Shown: positions 1 to 8,714 of the stretch, one piece after another
Layout of the letters: each line of letters starts with the position of its first letter
How positions within the stretch are numbered: position 1 is the first letter of the stretch
Assembly: GCA_964579395.1 (NCBI GenBank)
Contig: CAZOFT010000010.1
Coordinates: 1-53,973, forward strand
DNA length: 53,973 nucleotides
Source: JACOTV01 sp964579395
GTDB lineage: Bacteria > Patescibacteriota > Microgenomatia > UBA1406 > GWC2-37-13
Direction: 5' to 3'
The notes under the pieces: model-generated
Seen by the model: the letters and a program-made list of their open reading frames with translations, nothing else
Told to the model about the DNA's origin: nothing
Databases searched by the model: none
Translations under genes and position numbers: made by a program

Positions 1-480
1 GTGGGGGAGCGAACCAGCTTTCAAAAACAGCAGATAAAAACAGTCATGAAGTCAATGATGTTGACGTTGAGTCAGTCGCGAAGCCTGGCCGATGCGCTCG
101 ATATGGTGCTTGATCATGAGATCGGCAGTGTGATTGTGGTTGATGCGAAAAAACAGCCTATCGGTATCGTTACCACCAGTGATTTTCTCAAGAAACTGAT
201 TCGAAGTCCTCGCGAGAAAAAAATAGAAGTCAGTGGACGAAATCTATCAGAAGAAAATCTGACTATTTTGCGTCGCTTTGCAGCTACGTTTGAACGCGCT
301 ATGGCAAAAATGCCCGGTGTGGCATCGGCTGATTTGACTGTGAAAGAAGAGAAGCACGGCGGCGTATTTAAAGCTATCATGTCAATCGTTCCGGTGCGTG
401 GCTCGAAGAAAGTAAAGTCGCGTGAAGGAAAGAACCTCAAGGCATTGCTGGCTGAATTTCGCAAAATCCGAACCAAATAA
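1..480 (+). CDS. CBS domain protein with basic C-terminal domain (5' end may be cut)
   Basis: The gene begins at the first base of the window with a GTG, so its true N-terminus may lie outside. Residues 1 to about 75 read as a CBS module: PIGIVTTSDF carries the hydrophobic-Gly-Ile-Val-Thr-x-x-Asp pattern of CBS domains, which usually sense adenine nucleotides. Only one CBS repeat is visible, whereas they normally work as pairs. Residues about 80-159 form a second lysine-rich domain with a GGVFKAIMSI strand, which loosely resembles the S30AE fold of ribosome hibernation factors; that resemblance is inference only. The protein is probably a cytoplasmic regulatory or ribosome-associated factor. 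The next gene follows after 17 nt. Confidence 0.7.
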   Translation: MGERTSFQKQQIKTVMKSMMLTLSQSRSLADALDMVLDHEIGSVIVVDAKKQPIGIVTTSDFLKKLIRSPREKKIEVSGRNLSEENLTILRRFAATFERAMAKMPGVASADLTVKEEKHGGVFKAIMSIVPVRGSKKVKSREGKNLKALLAEFRKIRTK

Positions 481-497
481 GAACGTATGCTGCTAGA

Positions 498-1097
498 ATG
501 AAAGCCATGTCATCGAAGCGAATCGTGCGGGTTGGATTTGATCTCGATGGTGTTCTTCTATATAACCCGTTTCGTGTCGCGCGCCCCATTGTGGCATTTG
601 CCAAACGCGTTATCATACGTCAGACAAAGACCAAGTTTTATGTACCTGACTCTTCTACCGGTCAAAGCATATGGCGTATCTTACACACTTCTAGTATGTG
701 GATTGAAGAGGGCTTCCAAGATGCAAAAAAGTTGATCAAAAATAAAAAAATAGAAGGATATATCATTACAGCTCGTTATGGTTTTTTACAGGAAGATTTT
801 GATAAATGGCATGAAAAACTCGAAGCAGAAACGTATTTTAAAAAATGCTATGTCAACAAAAATAACAAGCAACCGCATGTCTATAAGAACGAATTGGTAC
901 AGAAACTGGACCTCGATTACTTTATTGAAGACAACTGGGATATCGTGCGTGCGCTGAGCTCAGATCCCAAAAATGCCAAGCGTAAAATAGTATGGATATA
1001 TAATGTTGTTGATCATTTGTTTATCTCATATCCGTATGCGTTTCCAAGCCTAAAGCGAGCTCTCGAGTGGCTTGAGCAGGATATTGAAAAAAAGTAA
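498..1097 (+). CDS. HAD-superfamily phosphatase, 5'-nucleotidase-like
   Basis: This is a 199-residue soluble protein with HAD motifs in order. Motif I is FDLDGVLL with Asp15 and Asp17 as nucleophile and general acid, motif II is the Thr of IITAR near residue 91, and the acidic motif is YFIEDNWD near residue 148. Members of this branch dephosphorylate small phosphorylated metabolites such as nucleotides; the substrate cannot be read from sequence. The ATG at 498 has TATGCT at 486-491, six nt upstream, and no Shine-Dalgarno sequence, matching the leaderless pattern seen elsewhere here. A second ATG at 507 is possible. The gene ends just before the membrane glycosyltransferase at 1108. Confidence 0.75.
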   Translation: MKAMSSKRIVRVGFDLDGVLLYNPFRVARPIVAFAKRVIIRQTKTKFYVPDSSTGQSIWRILHTSSMWIEEGFQDAKKLIKNKKIEGYIITARYGFLQEDFDKWHEKLEAETYFKKCYVNKNNKQPHVYKNELVQKLDLDYFIEDNWDIVRALSSDPKNAKRKIVWIYNVVDHLFISYPYAFPSLKRALEWLEQDIEKK

Positions 1098-1107
1098 TTT
1101 CTCGCAT

Positions 1108-2979
1108 ATGAAAGCGTTTTTATTGCGGCACAAAGCCCTATGGGCAGCACTCCTTATCGCCTGTGTGACGCGTCTGGTCACGGTAGACTGGGATGCCGGC
1201 CAACATCTGCACCCGGATGAGCGGTTTCTGACCATGGTCACGGTGGCAATGAGCATACCCGGCAATTGGGCGACTTACCTCAATGCAAATACTTCTACGT
1301 TGAATCCGGCCAACTTGAACTTCGGATTTTTTGTCTATGGCCTGTTTCCGCTCGTTCTGGTGAAGTTGCTTTCAATTGCAACCGATATGGATTCATACGT
1401 GGGTATCACGCAAGTAGGGCGTATGGTATCTGCTGTGTTTGATATGGGAACGGTAGTGGGCATATATTTAATGGGGCGAACAATGGCTTTGCGATACAAA
1501 CTGAAGCCATCTGTTGCAGGGTACGCAGCGTTTTTGTATGCGGTAGCAGTACTTCCAATTCAGCTGTCACATTTTTTCGCGACAGATACATTTATGGTGT
1601 CACTGATGATGCTTGCGTTGGCGCTTCTTATGTATTGTTTTGAGGATCGACCGCGATGGGTATGGTTTGGCGTATCTGCTGTGCTCTTCGGACTCGCAAT
1701 CGGATCTAAAATTACGGCAATATATGCGGGACCACTGATTGCTGTGATACTGCTTGATGCACTCAGAAGAACCCGTGCATCAAAATCACTAGGGGCGTTG
1801 TCATGGCAATTGGTTGGTTTGGGGCTTTTGTACGGGCTTATTGCGTATATTGTATTGCGCGGTGTGTACCCGTATATGTTTCAAGACTCACAGCGCTTAT
1901 GGGATCCGCGTCCTGCCACGGCATTTCTTGATAGTCTGAAAACACTCAAATCCTATGATGATCCATCGGGATATTTTCCACCGGCTATTCAATGGATGAG
2001 CAAAGACATAGAATGGATCGGTCCGATGCAACCGTCAGTGCAGCAAATGATATCGACACTGGGAACGTCGCTTTCCTATGGAGTAGTGCAGGGGGTGTTG
2101 GTGGGATTTGGGCTTGTGGCGAGTGCTTTATCGTTGGTTGGTCTTACACATATGGCTCGTACCCGCCGCTGGTTTGCACTATCGTTTGGCGTCTTTGCCA
2201 TGGGCTTTGTGATATATCAGTCACTTCAGTTTGTAAAAAGTCCTCGATATTTTGTGGTGATTTATCCCTTTTTGGCGCTTCTGGGAGGGTTTGGATTGCA
2301 AGCGCTTCTGGGTGAAAAGCACCGTATGTATGAAGTGGTGGTGCGAAGCGTTTTGTTTTTGGCTCTTGTTGCGCCGGCACTCTTTTTCTTATCAATCTAT
2401 CAATATCCTCACACCCGCAATACTGCTTCGGCATGGATGTATGACCATCTTCCTGCCGGATCTACCATATTGTGGGAGTACTGGGATGATCCACTTCCTT
2501 TGAGCCTTCCTATTGAGCAAAGTCATGGAGTGCAGTTTGTGGGAGAGGAATTTCATGTGTTTGCCGTAGATGATGAAGCAAAATGGCTTCAGATGGCCAA
2601 TCAGCTGAGTTCAGCTCAGTATTATGTCATGTCCAGTAACAGAGGGTGGGGGAGTGTTTTGCGCGCGCCGGATAAGTACCCTCTGATGAGTCGCATGTAT
2701 CGGGATTTGCTCAGCTCACAAAGAACTCATTTCTTGCTGTGCGGAACTACTGATGCATATATCGGTTTGGAGCCATTGACTCCCGAAGAGCAAAACATAA
2801 TGACAGCAGTTTGTAGTGCAAAGCTTGATTACAGACTCATCTACAGTGCTACTTCGTATCCATCGCTGCAGTATCTCGGAATACCTTTGACGATTCCTGA
2901 TCAATGGTTGGATGAAGCGTACACCGTGTATGATCATCCGAAAGTGCTTATTTTTCAGCATAAATCTTCAGGGCGCTGA
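1108..2979 (+). CDS. GT-C family (PMT/ArnT-like) membrane glycosyltransferase
   Basis: The protein has about 620 residues with a highly hydrophobic N-terminal two-thirds (roughly 10-12 predicted membrane helices) and a soluble extracytoplasmic C-terminal third. The first loop holds HLHPDERF with Asp37-Glu38, the acidic pair typical of GT-C enzymes that use polyprenyl-phosphate sugar donors. It probably transfers a sugar from a lipid carrier to an exported protein or glycan. The ATG at 1108 is preferred over an in-frame TTG at 1072, which would overlap the HAD gene. It converges with the next gene, the 3' ends overlapping by 12 bp. Confidence 0.75.
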   Translation: MKAFLLRHKALWAALLIACVTRLVTVDWDAGQHLHPDERFLTMVTVAMSIPGNWATYLNANTSTLNPANLNFGFFVYGLFPLVLVKLLSIATDMDSYVGITQVGRMVSAVFDMGTVVGIYLMGRTMALRYKLKPSVAGYAAFLYAVAVLPIQLSHFFATDTFMVSLMMLALALLMYCFEDRPRWVWFGVSAVLFGLAIGSKITAIYAGPLIAVILLDALRRTRASKSLGALSWQLVGLGLLYGLIAYIVLRGVYPYMFQDSQRLWDPRPATAFLDSLKTLKSYDDPSGYFPPAIQWMSKDIEWIGPMQPSVQQMISTLGTSLSYGVVQGVLVGFGLVASALSLVGLTHMARTRRWFALSFGVFAMGFVIYQSLQFVKSPRYFVVIYPFLALLGGFGLQALLGEKHRMYEVVVRSVLFLALVAPALFFLSIYQYPHTRNTASAWMYDHLPAGSTILWEYWDDPLPLSLPIEQSHGVQFVGEEFHVFAVDDEAKWLQMANQLSSAQYYVMSSNRGWGSVLRAPDKYPLMSRMYRDLLSSQRTHFLLCGTTDAYIGLEPLTPEEQNIMTAVCSAKLDYRLIYSATSYPSLQYLGIPLTIPDQWLDEAYTVYDHPKVLIFQHKSSGR

Positions 2980-4479
2980 GGCCTGGATGGTGTAGCCCAC
3001 AAGCTCACCGGGTGGCGTTTTCAGTTGGCGTGCCGGCTGCGTTGGTTTGGTGTATATGCTCATCAGGATGCTTTCTTCGGTGTCGAAAAAGAGCACCTCA
3101 TCTGATCTGAGGTTTGTTTTGCGGTTTCTTGAATCAAGCAGGTAGACCTGAGCATCGGTATACGCCTCAACCATGGTTGCTATGCGTTCCGGGCGCGGTG
3201 TATAAATGGTGCGTATGTGCGGGTTTTCACGCAGATATCGTGTGATCGCTGTGTTCTTTTGGGTCGTGCTGTCGTATTGAAATATCAGCGTCTGATCATG
3301 GTGCAAATACCATCGTATTTCGTGTGCAACTCCTATGGCAATGATGATTATGCATACTGATGTGCTGATGAGTCGGAGTGGAAAAATGCGTTTTTTATTA
3401 GTTACAAGGCCCCAAAGAGTATGCATCCCAATGGCTGCCAGGTAGGCTATGAGCGGTGTGGTTATGACATATCGGCTAGACATGGGGGGGAGTGTGGTGG
3501 CTGCGGATGCAAGAAGAATCAAAGCCAGTGTGGCGAGTATGAATTGAGAACGCCACTGCCGTATATGAACAACAGTTACTGTAAGTCCGACAACACAAAA
3601 GGCGAGGGGAAGTGGGTTTAAATAGGGAAGATGAAAGTACCATAGTAATGTAGCGTCAGGAAATGAAGTGAAAAAAGCACCAAACGTATGACTCAATTGA
3701 TACCAGATAAGCGGCATCATGCCACCTCGAAGCGCAATTTGTTGGGGAAGATGTGATGGATCAAATATAAACACACGACCCAGCCGAGCATTGAATGTAG
3801 AGGGGTGGTAGAGGAAATAATACAATTGTGGCAGGTAGAAAAAAATGGTGGTGACAGCCCAAAATACGGCTTGAATCAGATATCGACGCCGGGGGATTTT
3901 GTCGTGGTGAATAAGTCGAAGAATAAGAAACAGTACAACAATGAAGGGGATGATGCGGGCAGACTGAGCTATGTACAGTGAAGCAGCTGTCATGATGCCT
4001 GCCGCGCTCCAATAGGAGAGTTTGTTTTTCAAAAGCAATGACAGGATTGCAGCAAGAAAAAACGCGCTCCATGTCAACTCCATCCCGTTTCGTGAAAAAA
4101 CTATATGAAAGGGGAGTATGGCAAGAAAACCGGCGGCAAGAAGCCCGATGGTAGAGGATTTGCCGAGGCGTTGTGCGAATGCATAGGTGGCAATGACTCC
4201 GGCAATTCCACCTACCGCACTGAGTAAACGAACAGCAAACAAAGGATCAGGGATGATGAATGTGAGCAGACCAACGACATAAAACCATAGGTGGGTATGA
4301 CCTTCCCAGCCGGTTCCAAAAAGTGCTTCACGAGATTGAATAAGATTTTTTCCGGTGAGACTGAATACTGCCGCATCACCATCGATCCGCCACGGAAGCA
4401 TAGTAAGTGCGCTGAGTCGCAGAGCAATCGTCGCACCAAATAGTACGGCTCCCCAGATGAGCGAGGTTCGAACCTTCAT
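2968..4479 (-). CDS. GT-C family (ArnT/PMT-like) membrane glycosyltransferase
   Basis: A 503-residue polytopic membrane protein with about 10-12 hydrophobic segments, a first loop containing WRIDGDAAVFSLTG and a C-terminal soluble part. The DGD motif sits where GT-C enzymes of the ArnT/PMT group carry their catalytic acidic residues. It belongs to the same broad family as the gene at 1108 but is not a close copy. Its ATG overlaps the stop of the upstream GT4 gene in an ATGA, so the two are translationally coupled. That pairing suggests a cytoplasmic GT4 enzyme builds or loads a lipid-linked sugar that this protein transfers outside. Donor and acceptor are unknown. Confidence 0.72.
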   Translation of the reverse strand: MKVRTSLIWGAVLFGATIALRLSALTMLPWRIDGDAAVFSLTGKNLIQSREALFGTGWEGHTHLWFYVVGLLTFIIPDPLFAVRLLSAVGGIAGVIATYAFAQRLGKSSTIGLLAAGFLAILPFHIVFSRNGMELTWSAFFLAAILSLLLKNKLSYWSAAGIMTAASLYIAQSARIIPFIVVLFLILRLIHHDKIPRRRYLIQAVFWAVTTIFFYLPQLYYFLYHPSTFNARLGRVFIFDPSHLPQQIALRGGMMPLIWYQLSHTFGAFFTSFPDATLLWYFHLPYLNPLPLAFCVVGLTVTVVHIRQWRSQFILATLALILLASAATTLPPMSSRYVITTPLIAYLAAIGMHTLWGLVTNKKRIFPLRLISTSVCIIIIAIGVAHEIRWYLHHDQTLIFQYDSTTQKNTAITRYLRENPHIRTIYTPRPERIATMVEAYTDAQVYLLDSRNRKTNLRSDEVLFFDTEESILMSIYTKPTQPARQLKTPPGELVGYTIQASAP

Positions 4480-5621
4480 GCTGAAATACCAAGAAAATGC
4501 CGCAACGCCTGTTGATGATCAAGTGATTCAATATAGTTTTGAGCATTTACAACCCCTTTTTTGACAGAAGATGAGTGCTGAAAAGATTGAACTGCGTTTG
4601 CAAGGGCGTGTGGATCGTTGGCTGCAACGATTGTTCCGCAACCAAATGTTTGTGTGAGGTAGCGCGCGCCGGGTATGTTGCTTACAATAATTGGCACATC
4701 AAAGTGGAGTGCCTCCGCTTGTACGAGTCCAAAACATTCCGATCGCGACGGAAGAGCGAACACATCGATAGACTCATAAAATCGCCCGAGTGATTCATCG
4801 TGGAGAAGACCGGTAAAGGTGATGGTGTCTGCAAGCTCTTCCAAGAGATTGCGATAGTGTTCTAGATAGTTTTCATATGCCATAGATGCGCCAGCATACA
4901 GAACATGTATTTTGCGTGAATTACTGCTGCGCAAGATAGTAAGCGCCTCAAACAATGTGTCCAATCCTTTTTCAGACACAAACCGTCCTGCACATCCGAT
5001 AATAAGATGGCCGCTTCGTCGTTTAGCTTCAACAAGCTGCTGCCAATCCGGCTTCGGTGCTTTTTTTGCTGCCTGTTGCGGGTAGAGTAGTGGAGGAATA
5101 AATAGTGTTGTTTTGGATTTGTAACGGGCTAAAATGCGTGAATGAGAAGCGTAATCAGCAGTATATGTGGCCAGTTGATCAGCCAACATGCACCCTGTGT
5201 GAGTCATTACGTCGAAGGTCGATTCTAGAAATCGGCTTGTCCAGGTTTTTTTTGGGAGAATGAGATCGCCTTGATGGAATATAACCAGGCGCTTGCCAAA
5301 TAACTTGGCCACAATAGCAGCTGGAGCCACATATGTGCAGGGTGAGTTGATGAGAATTACGTCATGTTTTGGTATCTGAAAGATGAGTTCAAGAAGAAAA
5401 GCCGGAGCAAGATAGGTGCGACTGAATCGACTTAGGTAGGGGACCCGACGAATACTGACGTTGCCCTCTTTGACCTGTGTGTTCAGTTTTTTATCAAACC
5501 GCACGGTAAGAACAGTAGTCGGGATGCTTCGACTGATTTCTTTCACGAGACCAACGATCGACTTAGACACACCGGTCCAGTGGGGGGCATAAAAATCACT
5601 GACGACCAGCATTCGTCTCAT
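4476..5621 (-). CDS. GT4-family glycosyltransferase (GT-B fold)
   Basis: This 381-residue protein has the full GT4 layout: an N-terminal Rossmann domain starting LVVSDFYAPHWTG, a middle GCAGRFVSEKGLDTL loop that binds the donor phosphates, and the ESx7E-type element SECFGLVQAEAL near residue 300. Such enzymes transfer sugars from nucleotide donors, with retention, onto lipid-linked or other glycans at the cytoplasmic membrane face. An ATG at 5627 also exists, but only one base separates it from the TATACT box at 5629-5634. The ATG at 5621 leaves seven, so it is the preferred start. The stop overlaps the start of the GT-C gene downstream. Confidence 0.85.
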   Translation of the reverse strand: MRRMLVVSDFYAPHWTGVSKSIVGLVKEISRSIPTTVLTVRFDKKLNTQVKEGNVSIRRVPYLSRFSRTYLAPAFLLELIFQIPKHDVILINSPCTYVAPAAIVAKLFGKRLVIFHQGDLILPKKTWTSRFLESTFDVMTHTGCMLADQLATYTADYASHSRILARYKSKTTLFIPPLLYPQQAAKKAPKPDWQQLVEAKRRSGHLIIGCAGRFVSEKGLDTLFEALTILRSSNSRKIHVLYAGASMAYENYLEHYRNLLEELADTITFTGLLHDESLGRFYESIDVFALPSRSECFGLVQAEALHFDVPIIVSNIPGARYLTQTFGCGTIVAANDPHALANAVQSFQHSSSVKKGVVNAQNYIESLDHQQALRHFLGISA

Positions 5622-5628
5622 AGACATA

Positions 5629-5634
5629 AGTATA
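5629..5634 (-). promoter_or_regulatory. -10 box TATACT of the GT4 operon
   Basis: TATACT on the minus strand ends seven nt before the ATG at 5621, with no Shine-Dalgarno sequence between. A transcript from this box would start at or very near the ATG. No clear -35 is visible. Confidence 0.5.
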
Positions 5635-5683
5635 TCAACAGGAGATTAAGGAAAAATCGGCAAATCGTTTCTCCGATATGTTC

Positions 5684-6037
5684 TTACTTTGAACAATTCA
5701 TGCAGAATTTTGCTTCGGGCACAATTTCCAGTCGCTGTGGGCGAATATCGCCGTTGCATTTTTCACATGCACCATAGGTGCCTTTTTGGATCTTGTGGAG
5801 AGCCCGAGTAATGTCATCAAGTCGCTCTTTCAGCTCTTTGATTTCTGCTTCGACAGTGTCGTGGCCGATCTGCTCTCGCACATCAGTGTCTACAGCGGCA
5901 TTATCAACGGCGTGGTCAGGATCTGAAAACGGATCATCGGCCTGAAGTTCACTAATATGGGTAGTGATTTCCTGTTTTTGTGCCTCAAGTTTTGTTTTCA
6001 GGTTTTCTATGAGTTTCGGATCAATGTTTTGTGCCAT
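5684..6037 (-). CDS. DksA/TraR-type C4 zinc-finger protein
   Basis: This 117-residue protein has an N-terminal coiled-coil of about 75 residues rich in Lys, Glu and Asp, then a C-terminal C4 zinc finger (CEKC, 17 residues, CMNC). That matches DksA/TraR proteins, which insert a coiled coil into the RNA polymerase secondary channel and modulate initiation, often with ppGpp. The coiled coil carries acidic residues (ADDPFSDPD) but I cannot confirm the DxxDxA tip motif of true DksA, so a DksA-like role is inferred. Its start overlaps the end of the Lgt-like gene by 17 bp, so they are likely co-transcribed. Confidence 0.82.
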   Translation of the reverse strand: MAQNIDPKLIENLKTKLEAQKQEITTHISELQADDPFSDPDHAVDNAAVDTDVREQIGHDTVEAEIKELKERLDDITRALHKIQKGTYGACEKCNGDIRPQRLEIVPEAKFCMNCSK

Positions 6038-6824
6038 TTTTTTGGGTGCGACTCTTTGCGGACGCGAAAAATGAGTAAAAAAGATTTTTGAAATAATATA
6101 TAAAAAGCACGAAGAAAGTCAATAGCAATAGCGCGCTCAAAATGGTCTCAAAACTATAGCCAGCAATGAGAGAAGGTTGGTCAAGCAGTATGTTTGTAAA
6201 AGTCAAGATAAGTGACGTAGCAAAGCCAAAAAACACAAGTCCTGCACCGCGTGGATACGCCTCACGTCTGATGGAAAAGATGATACGGTACGCTAATAAT
6301 GCCGCCAGTCCAAACGCAACCGCTTCATACAAGCCAGCTACGTGGCGCAGGCCATCATGGCCGACATATGTCACTGCAAGTGGAAACGATGTGCGACTTC
6401 CGAGCTGTATGCCTCCAAAAAAGCTTCCCAAAGACCCAACAGCCAGACCGGTCAAAAGGGCGGGGGATACATAGTCAAGCATTTCGCGTGCTTTCATTTT
6501 TTTTCGTCGGGCAACAAAGGCAAACATTCCTAAAAATCCAATAAGTAACCCATGTAGCGACATGCCTGGATAGCCGTTGACCAAGAGGATGCGAAGCGGC
6601 TGCAGTCCGAAGTCACCAAAGTGTCCGGCAACATACACAATGCGTGATGCTACGAGGCCGATAAAGAGGGATATAAACATAGTGTCAAACACATCCTCTT
6701 CTCGATAAGGGGTCAGTTGCACCAGCTTCCAGAGCAAATAGGTGCTCCAAAAAAAGGCCAAAACAAGGAATATCCCGAACGTATAGATGGTTATTCCCGC
6801 AAATGAAAACAAAACCGGCAGCAT
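6021..6824 (-). CDS. Lgt-like membrane protein (prolipoprotein diacylglyceryl transferase family, key residues changed)
   Basis: A 267-residue protein with seven or so membrane helices and the Lgt order of motifs: LPVLFSFAGITIYTFG at the start, GMSLHGLLIG with the conserved His, and RHVAGLYEA in place of RHPSQLYEA. In the signature loop the normal GRxGNFxNGE is GSLGSFFGG, so the Arg and Asn equivalent to E. coli R143 and N146 are Ser. Either it acylates prolipoproteins with an altered active site or it is a non-canonical relative. The ATG at 6824 is chosen because TATACT at 6833-6838 lies eight nt upstream; an ATG at 6860 lies upstream of that box. Confidence 0.75.
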   Translation of the reverse strand: MLPVLFSFAGITIYTFGIFLVLAFFWSTYLLWKLVQLTPYREEDVFDTMFISLFIGLVASRIVYVAGHFGDFGLQPLRILLVNGYPGMSLHGLLIGFLGMFAFVARRKKMKAREMLDYVSPALLTGLAVGSLGSFFGGIQLGSRTSFPLAVTYVGHDGLRHVAGLYEAVAFGLAALLAYRIIFSIRREAYPRGAGLVFFGFATSLILTFTNILLDQPSLIAGYSFETILSALLLLTFFVLFIYYFKNLFYSFFASAKSRTQKNGTKH

Positions 6825-6832
6825 ATGGAGAT

Positions 6833-6838
6833 AGTATA
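6833..6838 (-). promoter_or_regulatory. -10 box TATACT of the Lgt-like/DksA-like operon
   Basis: TATACT on the minus strand ends eight nt upstream of the ATG at 6824, with no Shine-Dalgarno sequence. It decides the start of the Lgt-like gene, because the earlier in-frame ATG at 6860 would lie upstream of the promoter. Confidence 0.45.
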
Positions 6839-6955
6839 ACACTAGTTTTTTGTTGCTCACAGCTTGTTTCGCACAGAATCAACCACTTTGTTTCAAAAGG
6901 CTCTGTTTGTATGGGGTGGCGATTTTAAGGTCTTTTTTGTACTATTAATGGTGTC

Positions 6956-8698
6956 ATGAACGAAATTAACGTCATTCCTTTTTTCAACTTCTTCTTCTTT
7001 TTGTTTGTTCCGTTTTTGTTTGGGTATTTGTTGAAACGTTTTAATCTATCACCGATTATTGGGTACATAATCGGCGGTGTGTTCATCGGAAATGTGAGCA
7101 CGCTATTTGGAACTGTGGTGTCATCTGAGGTAATAAGCTCCTTTGCTTACTTTGGTATTGTGCTTCTTCTTTTTACTGTCGGAATTGAGATCAATTTCTC
7201 CCGACTATACAAACTCAAACGCTACATCCTCATAGGAGGTATTTTACAGATTGCATTCTCGACTGTCGGTATATGGATTGTATCCTCTTTTTTTGGCTTC
7301 AGCTTTTTGCAAGCGGGTATGATCGGCATTGCACTGACTTCCTCATCAACTGCAGTGGTGGCAAAAATTATTCAAGACAGGGGAGAGGGAGAGTCGTTTA
7401 TCGGAGAGATTACCCTGGGAATTTTAATGTTTCAGGATCTGGCGTTTATTCCGTTTATTATTATCTTCTCAAATCTTAATGGCGGTGATTTCAGTTTTGG
7501 CGCCACGTTTACGTCGATACTTGTGAGTCTCTTGAAGACGACTGCGATCATCATTATCATGTACTTTGCCGGGAAGCGGTTTATTCCTAGTCTATTTCAC
7601 CGCATCGCCCGGTCGTCACGGGAACTGCTAAACCTGTTCGTGCTCGCATTTATATTCTTGATTATCTCCTTGTCTGAATTGATTCACGTACCTGTGTTGA
7701 TCGGTGCTTTTATCGCGGGTATTTTGGTCTCGGAAACCGTTGAGCATTATGACATTTTTGTTCAGGTACGGCCACTTCGAGATGTCATGGCCATCATCTT
7801 TTTTGTCTATGTGGGAAGTCAGATTCACTTGAGTGAGATTCTCGGATCGGTGCCGGCAATTGTGCTATTTGCAGTGCTTACCGTGATTGTGAAGATGATT
7901 GTTATCACGACCGTATTCATTTACTTTAAACTTAGTTCGCGGGTGGCATTTTCTGTCGGGCTATTTCTCTTTCAAGTCAGTGAAAACGCATTTATTTTGC
8001 TTTCATTGGCGTTTTCAAATGGAGTATTTTCATCACAGGAATACTTGTTTTTGTTGACTTCAATTTTGCTTGGTCTGGTACTTACGCCTTTTGTTATCAA
8101 TCAAAAGGATATTCTTTATTTGCAACTGCGCTCATTTATTAAGCGATTTTTACCCCCGGTTGAATTGTGGGTAAAGAGCAATGTTGATTTTGCCAACCCG
8201 CTTTTGATGGAGGAGCAACCAAAGCACAGCGACCACATCATTGTCTGTGGATTCGGACGAGTCGGTTCACGTATCGGCAATGCGCTGATGTTGGCGCACA
8301 TTCCGTTTGTGGCAATTGACTATAACTTTCGCGAAGTGGAGAAGGCGAAAAAAGAAGGCATCCCCATTATTTATGGTGACCCGGCTGATGAGGACGTACT
8401 AAAGTATGCTCAAATCGAAAATGCACGCGCTATAGTCATTGCAATTCCTTCTCGTCATGATCAGGAAATGCTTATTTTGCATTCGCTCAAATTGAATCCC
8501 AATATCACCATAATAAGCCGCGCTCACACATCGTCTGACAGTAGGCGACTCAAAGACATCGGCGCACATTCAATGATCGTGCCTGAGGTTGAGGCATCGC
8601 TTTCAGTTATCCGCAAGCTGTATTCGCTCAAGCGCGTTCCAAAGGAAGATTCGCTCAGGCTTCTGGGGCAGATCAAGGTTGCCGAGGGTGTCGGTTAG
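6956..8698 (+). CDS. Kef-type cation:proton antiporter with RCK (TrkA-N) domain
   Basis: The protein has 580 residues. Residues 1-385 are a CPA2 antiporter core with about 12 helices, including the family-typical SPIIGYIIGGVFIG and LTSSSTAVVAK. Residues about 415-540 are a TrkA-N/RCK Rossmann domain: HIIVCGFGRVGSRIG is the nucleotide-binding loop and an acidic residue follows in VAIDYN. Such proteins exchange K+ or Na+ for protons and are gated by nucleotide. The ATG at 6956 has TACTAT at 6940-6945 ten nt upstream and no Shine-Dalgarno sequence. The LytR-like gene follows after 16 nt, so they may be co-transcribed. Confidence 0.88.
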   Translation: MNEINVIPFFNFFFFLFVPFLFGYLLKRFNLSPIIGYIIGGVFIGNVSTLFGTVVSSEVISSFAYFGIVLLLFTVGIEINFSRLYKLKRYILIGGILQIAFSTVGIWIVSSFFGFSFLQAGMIGIALTSSSTAVVAKIIQDRGEGESFIGEITLGILMFQDLAFIPFIIIFSNLNGGDFSFGATFTSILVSLLKTTAIIIIMYFAGKRFIPSLFHRIARSSRELLNLFVLAFIFLIISLSELIHVPVLIGAFIAGILVSETVEHYDIFVQVRPLRDVMAIIFFVYVGSQIHLSEILGSVPAIVLFAVLTVIVKMIVITTVFIYFKLSSRVAFSVGLFLFQVSENAFILLSLAFSNGVFSSQEYLFLLTSILLGLVLTPFVINQKDILYLQLRSFIKRFLPPVELWVKSNVDFANPLLMEEQPKHSDHIIVCGFGRVGSRIGNALMLAHIPFVAIDYNFREVEKAKKEGIPIIYGDPADEDVLKYAQIENARAIVIAIPSRHDQEMLILHSLKLNPNITIISRAHTSSDSRRLKDIGAHSMIVPEVEASLSVIRKLYSLKRVPKEDSLRLLGQIKVAEGVG

Positions 8699-8714
8699 AA
8701 AGAAAATAGTTTCT

